From: WHSM01 sp050701635 | GTDB lineage: Bacteria > Actinomycetota > Actinomycetes > Mycobacteriales > Micromonosporaceae | Reading direction: 5' to 3' | Assembly (NCBI GenBank): GCA_050701635.1 | Contig: JBOGDF010000097.1 | Location: forward strand, 1-15,713 | Length of the DNA stretch: 15,713 nt | In this document: one piece after another, positions 13,658-15,713 of the stretch | Position numbering within the stretch: position 1 is the first letter of the stretch | Layout of the letters: each line of letters starts with the position of its first letter | Translations under genes and position numbers: made by a program | The notes under the pieces: generated by a model | Told to the model about the DNA's origin: nothing | What the model saw: only the letters and a program-made list of their open reading frames with translations | Databases searched by the model: none

Positions 13658-13671
13658 ATACCGTATGGTAT
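13658..13671. promoter_or_regulatory. TetR operator, copy 1 (upstream of tetR)
   Basis: ATACCGTATGGTAT lies 46 nt before the tetR start. It matches 12 of 14 positions of ATACCGTACGGTAC at 14307-14320. A perfect 6-1-6 inverted repeat, CCATAC and GTATGG, overlaps it. It fits the short palindromes bound by TetR-family dimers and suggests autoregulation. Confidence 0.7.
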
Positions 13672-13680
13672 AGATCGCGG

Positions 13681-13700
13681 GACCCGGGTCTGTGACACAG
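13681..13700. promoter_or_regulatory. Two abutting palindromes in the tetR leader
   Basis: GACCCGGGTC (13681-13690) is a perfect 10-bp palindrome. CTGTGACACAG (13690-13700) is a perfect 5-1-5 inverted repeat that shares its first base with it. Both lie between the operator and the tetR ribosome-binding region. They may be a second regulator site or coincidence. Confidence 0.3.
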
Positions 13701-13716
13701 GGAGCGGTGGTACGCG

Positions 13717-14265
13717 GTGGCAAGCCGACAGGACTGGCTGGACGCCGGGCTGGCGATCCTCGCGAAGCACGGCGCGCCGGGGCTCACCATCGAGCGGCTG
13801 ATGGCGCGGATGCGGCTGACCAAAGGGTCCTTCTACCACCACTTCAAGGGCATGCCCGGGTTCAAGACCGCGCTGCTGGACCACTTCGAGACCGAGCTGA
13901 CCACCCGCTACATCGACGTCGCCGAGCAGGATGACCCGAGCCCGCGGGAGAAGCTGCAGCGGCTGGTCGACCTGGTAGCCGAAGAGAACAGACCCGATCC
14001 CGACGTCGCGATCCGTGCCTGGGCGATGCAGGACGGCGAGGTCCGCGCGATGCTGCAGCGGGTCGACCGTACCCGGATCGACTACCTGCGCACGGTGTGG
14101 CACCAGCTCACCGGCGACCGTGCCCAGGCCACGGTGATGGCGCGCCTGCTCTACCTGATCATGATCGGCGCCGGGCACGTGCTGCCCCCGGTCGACGGCG
14201 CCCAGCTGCGGGAGATCTACGCGCTGGCGACCCGCGACGCCCTCCTCACGGCCTCCGAGCGCTGA
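13717..14265 (+). CDS. TetR/AcrR family transcriptional regulator
   Basis: This 182-residue repressor-type protein has the N-terminal TetR domain: DAGLAILAKHGAPGLTIERLMARMRLTKGSFYHHFKG (about 9-45), with the hallmark YHHFKG recognition-helix end. The C-terminal ligand-binding region (about 60-180) contains the DVAIRAWAMQDGEVRAMLQRVDRTR type of sequence seen in a common actinobacterial TetR group. The start is the in-frame GTG at 13717, with GGTGG 6 nt upstream. The same palindromic operator stands before this gene and before the next operon, which supports autorepression and control of the DUF6463/DUF2867 genes. The ligand is unknown. The upstream regulator gene ends 12 nt before the operator, so tetR has its own control region. 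Confidence 0.92.
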   Translation: MASRQDWLDAGLAILAKHGAPGLTIERLMARMRLTKGSFYHHFKGMPGFKTALLDHFETELTTRYIDVAEQDDPSPREKLQRLVDLVAEENRPDPDVAIRAWAMQDGEVRAMLQRVDRTRIDYLRTVWHQLTGDRAQATVMARLLYLIMIGAGHVLPPVDGAQLREIYALATRDALLTASER

Positions 14266-14294
14266 TCGCCCCCGCGCAGTCCCCGGGTGCCCCG

Positions 14295-14323
14295 CTGACA
14301 GCGAACATACCGTACGGTACGGT
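14295..14323 (+). promoter_or_regulatory. Promoter with TetR operator copy 2 (DUF6463/DUF2867 operon)
   Basis: CTGACA (14295-14300) and TACGGT (14318-14323) are 17 nt apart, a plausible promoter. The operator ATACCGTACGGTAC (14307-14320) includes the perfect 12-bp palindrome TACCGTACGGTA (14308-14319), covers the spacer and overlaps the -10. Binding there would block RNA polymerase. It nearly matches the copy upstream of tetR. Confidence 0.7.
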
Positions 14324-14358
14324 CTGAAGCGCGGATCGGCAGAGCAGGAGGAGAGCTG

Positions 14359-14766
14359 ATGTCTCAACTGACGCGGTGGCTGCCGCGACTGATCACCGGC
14401 CTCGGCGTGGTGCACGTGATCTACGCGGTCGCCGAGTCCCCGGGCGAGATCGGGGGGATGGCCACCAGCGGGCTGCTCGGCGCCGCCGACACCTGGCGGC
14501 GGCACTACGTGGTGTGGTTCCTGATCGGCGCGTTCACGCTGTTCATGATCGGGTCGATGAGCCGGTGGGCGATCCGGCGTGCCGGCGCCATCCCGCCCCA
14601 CCTCGGCTGGTGGATGCTGGCGATCGGGGTCTTCGACACCGTGCTCGAGCCGTACGGCGGCGGCTACCTCGTCTTCGCGCTCGGCGCCCTGATCCTCTAC
14701 CAGGCCCGCGGTGCCGCACCGGCGCCGGCGGCGTACCCCCCGGAACTGACGGAGGTTCAGCGATGA
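14359..14766 (+). CDS. DUF6463-type small integral membrane protein
   Basis: This 135-residue protein has four predicted transmembrane helices: about 10-27 (LITGLGVVHVIYAVAES), 50-68 (VVWFLIGAFTLFMIGSM), 80-97 (HLGWWMLAIGVFDTVLEP) and 99-113 (GGYLVFALGALILYQ). The layout, including the WRRHYVVWFLIGAF and HLGWWML segments, resembles the DUF6463 family, whose function is unknown. A strong AGGAGG site precedes the ATG. Its end overlaps the DUF2867 start as ATGA, so the two proteins are made together. The TetR operator in its promoter points to induction by whatever ligand the TetR protein senses. Confidence 0.8.
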   Translation: MSQLTRWLPRLITGLGVVHVIYAVAESPGEIGGMATSGLLGAADTWRRHYVVWFLIGAFTLFMIGSMSRWAIRRAGAIPPHLGWWMLAIGVFDTVLEPYGGGYLVFALGALILYQARGAAPAPAAYPPELTEVQR

Positions 14767-15374
14767 AGCTGCCGCGTACCGCCCACAGCTCCCGGCCGTG
14801 GCGGATTCACGAGATCGCACCCGACTTCGTCCTCGAGGACGTCTGGCAGCTGCCGACCCCCGGCGGCCCCGACGACCTGCGGCGACTGGTAGCGCAGTTC
14901 GCCGCGCCCGAGCGGAAGGACCGGATGTCGGCCCCCGCCCGGGCGCTGTTCGCGATCCGCTGGAAGCTCGGGGAGCTGTGCGGCTGGGACCGGCCCGACG
15001 CCGGCGTCGGCTCCCGGGTGCCGACGCTGCGCGACCGGCTACCGGCGGACCTGCGCGACGGCCCACGCGGGCCCGACCTGGCGACGGTGCCGTTCAGCTC
15101 GGTCTACCTCACCGACACCGAGTGGGTGGCCGAGACCGCCAACCGGACGGTGCACGGGCTGCTGCACATCGGCTGGGTGCCGGACGGCGCCGGTGGCTAC
15201 CACGGGCAGCTGGCCGTACTGGTGAAGCCGAACGGGTTGCTCGGCAAGGTGTATCTGGCCGCGATCGCGCCGTTCCGCTACCTGATCGTCTACCCGGCGC
15301 TGCTCAGGCTGATCGGACGCAAGTGGCGTGCCCGGCAACCCGACCGCGGAGGCCACGGCGTGAATCACGCCTGA
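14763..15374 (+). CDS. DUF2867 domain-containing protein
   Basis: This 203-residue protein matches the DUF2867 pattern by eye: IHEIAPDFVLEDVWQLPTP near the N-terminus, LFAIRWKLGELCGWD, the SVYLTDTEWVAETANRTVHGLLHIGW block and a C-terminal basic/aromatic region with LIGRKWRARQ. The family is related to SRPBCC-like/NAD-associated surfactant or epimerase-fused domains and has no settled biochemical role. A hydrophobic segment near 165-185 (YLAAIAPFRYLIVYPALL) could associate with membrane. The start ATG overlaps the previous stop (ATGA), with GAGG 7 nt upstream. It is the second gene of the TetR-controlled pair. Confidence 0.8.
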   Translation: MKLPRTAHSSRPWRIHEIAPDFVLEDVWQLPTPGGPDDLRRLVAQFAAPERKDRMSAPARALFAIRWKLGELCGWDRPDAGVGSRVPTLRDRLPADLRDGPRGPDLATVPFSSVYLTDTEWVAETANRTVHGLLHIGWVPDGAGGYHGQLAVLVKPNGLLGKVYLAAIAPFRYLIVYPALLRLIGRKWRARQPDRGGHGVNHA

Positions 15375-15390
15375 GGCTGGCCGGGCTCAG
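15371..15390. terminator. Short inverted repeat between convergent gene ends
   Basis: CTGAG (15371-15375) and CTCAG (15386-15390) pair around a 10-nt G/C-rich loop. The repeat overlaps both stop codons of the converging DUF2867 and LuxR genes. It may be a weak bidirectional terminator; the stem is only 5 bp. Confidence 0.25.
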
Positions 15391-15713
15391 CGGCGTACGG
15401 CGCCCGGCTGCCGCAGCAGCCAGCGCACCAGCTCGGTGCGCGATGTCAGCCCGGTCTTCGCCAGGATGTTGCGTACGTGGCTCTCGACCGTCCGCTCCGA
15501 CAGGACGAGCCGCTGGGCCACCTCCCGGTTGGACAGGGCTTCGGCCACCAGCCCGGCGATCTGGCGCTCCCGTACGGTGAGCGGATCGGCGGTGCGGCCG
15601 CGGGTACGCAGCTCCGCCAGCAGGATGTCGGCCTCCCGGAGCAGCCCCGGCATGTCCAGCCGGCGGGCTTCCGCCGCGGCGGTGCGGGCGAGCTCGGCCG
15701 CCCGCTCCAGCGT
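15387..15713 (-). CDS. LuxR-family transcriptional regulator, C-terminal part (truncated by window edge)
   Basis: Only the last 108 residues are in the window; the frame stays open to 15713, so the start lies outside. The C-terminal helix-turn-helix of the LuxR/NarL type is complete: LTVRERQIAGLVAEALSNREVAQRLVLSERTVESHVRNILAKTGLTSRTELVRWLL, with the usual recognition-helix SERTVESHVRNI. The upstream visible part is Ala/Arg/Leu/Glu-rich and helical (LERAAELARTAAAEARRLD), which suggests the tail of a larger protein such as an ATP-binding LuxR (LAL) or a TPR-like helical region. A response regulator is less likely, but the missing N-terminus decides this. An internal ATG at 15653 is not the real start. 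The gene converges with the DUF2867 operon. Confidence 0.88.
   Translation of the reverse strand, partial: TLERAAELARTAAAEARRLDMPGLLREADILLAELRTRGRTADPLTVRERQIAGLVAEALSNREVAQRLVLSERTVESHVRNILAKTGLTSRTELVRWLLRQPGAVRR

Noticed and set aside
13642..15066. Minus-strand open frame (474 codons) antisense to tetR and the following operon
   Set aside because: Its composition is typical of shadow frames, and three well-supported genes with ribosome-binding sites occupy the plus strand.
1..15713. CRISPR array, tRNA/rRNA genes, insertion sequence or integrase site
   Set aside because: I saw no regularly spaced repeats, no RNA gene signatures, no transposase or integrase frame and no terminal repeats. 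Frequent GTAC-containing words look like overall codon and composition bias, not a repeat family.

Overview
This window comes from a high-GC actinomycete. GC is very high, GTG and TTG starts occur, short intergenic gaps and overlapping stop/start codons are common, and the protein families are typical of Actinomycetota. I cannot fix the genus. I see no rRNA, tRNA, CRISPR array, insertion sequence or attachment site.

Left part (1-6301) holds unlinked housekeeping or secreted functions. They are a RibD/DHFR-fold reductase (122-682, -), a secreted sialidase-like BNR protein (796-2151, -), a zeta-crystallin-type quinone oxidoreductase (2348-3310, +), a secreted LVIVD-repeat beta-propeller (3416-4996, +) and a berberine-bridge-type FAD oxidoreductase (4991-6301, -).

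Middle part (about 6500-13645) is a RiPP biosynthesis region with two arms that converge on each other. The plus-strand arm encodes a 43-residue class III lanthipeptide precursor (6589-6720), a 16-bp hairpin, the LanKC synthetase (6802-9516), a LanD-type flavoprotein (9509-10057) and an MFS exporter (10050-11369); the last three overlap end to end. The precursor ends with two S-x2-S-x2-C motifs, and its last residue is Cys. With LanKC and LanD, this predicts labionin-type and C-terminal avionin/aminovinyl-type crosslinks. The minus-strand arm encodes a 60-residue peptide I do not recognise (12725-12907). It is translationally coupled through a GTGA overlap to a radical SAM/SPASM maturase (11376-12728). 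A winged-helix ArsR-type regulator (13064-13645, +) diverges from this arm. The promoters in front of the two peptide genes can be aligned without gaps over 35 positions (21 identical), so the arms are probably co-regulated. This pair of RiPP systems is the most interesting content of the window.

Right part (13646-15713) is a TetR regulator followed by a small DUF6463-type membrane protein and a DUF2867 protein. A near-identical palindromic operator lies in front of tetR and in front of the membrane-protein operon, which suggests autoregulation plus control of the two-gene operon. The window ends inside a LuxR-type regulator on the minus strand (15387 to beyond 15713).
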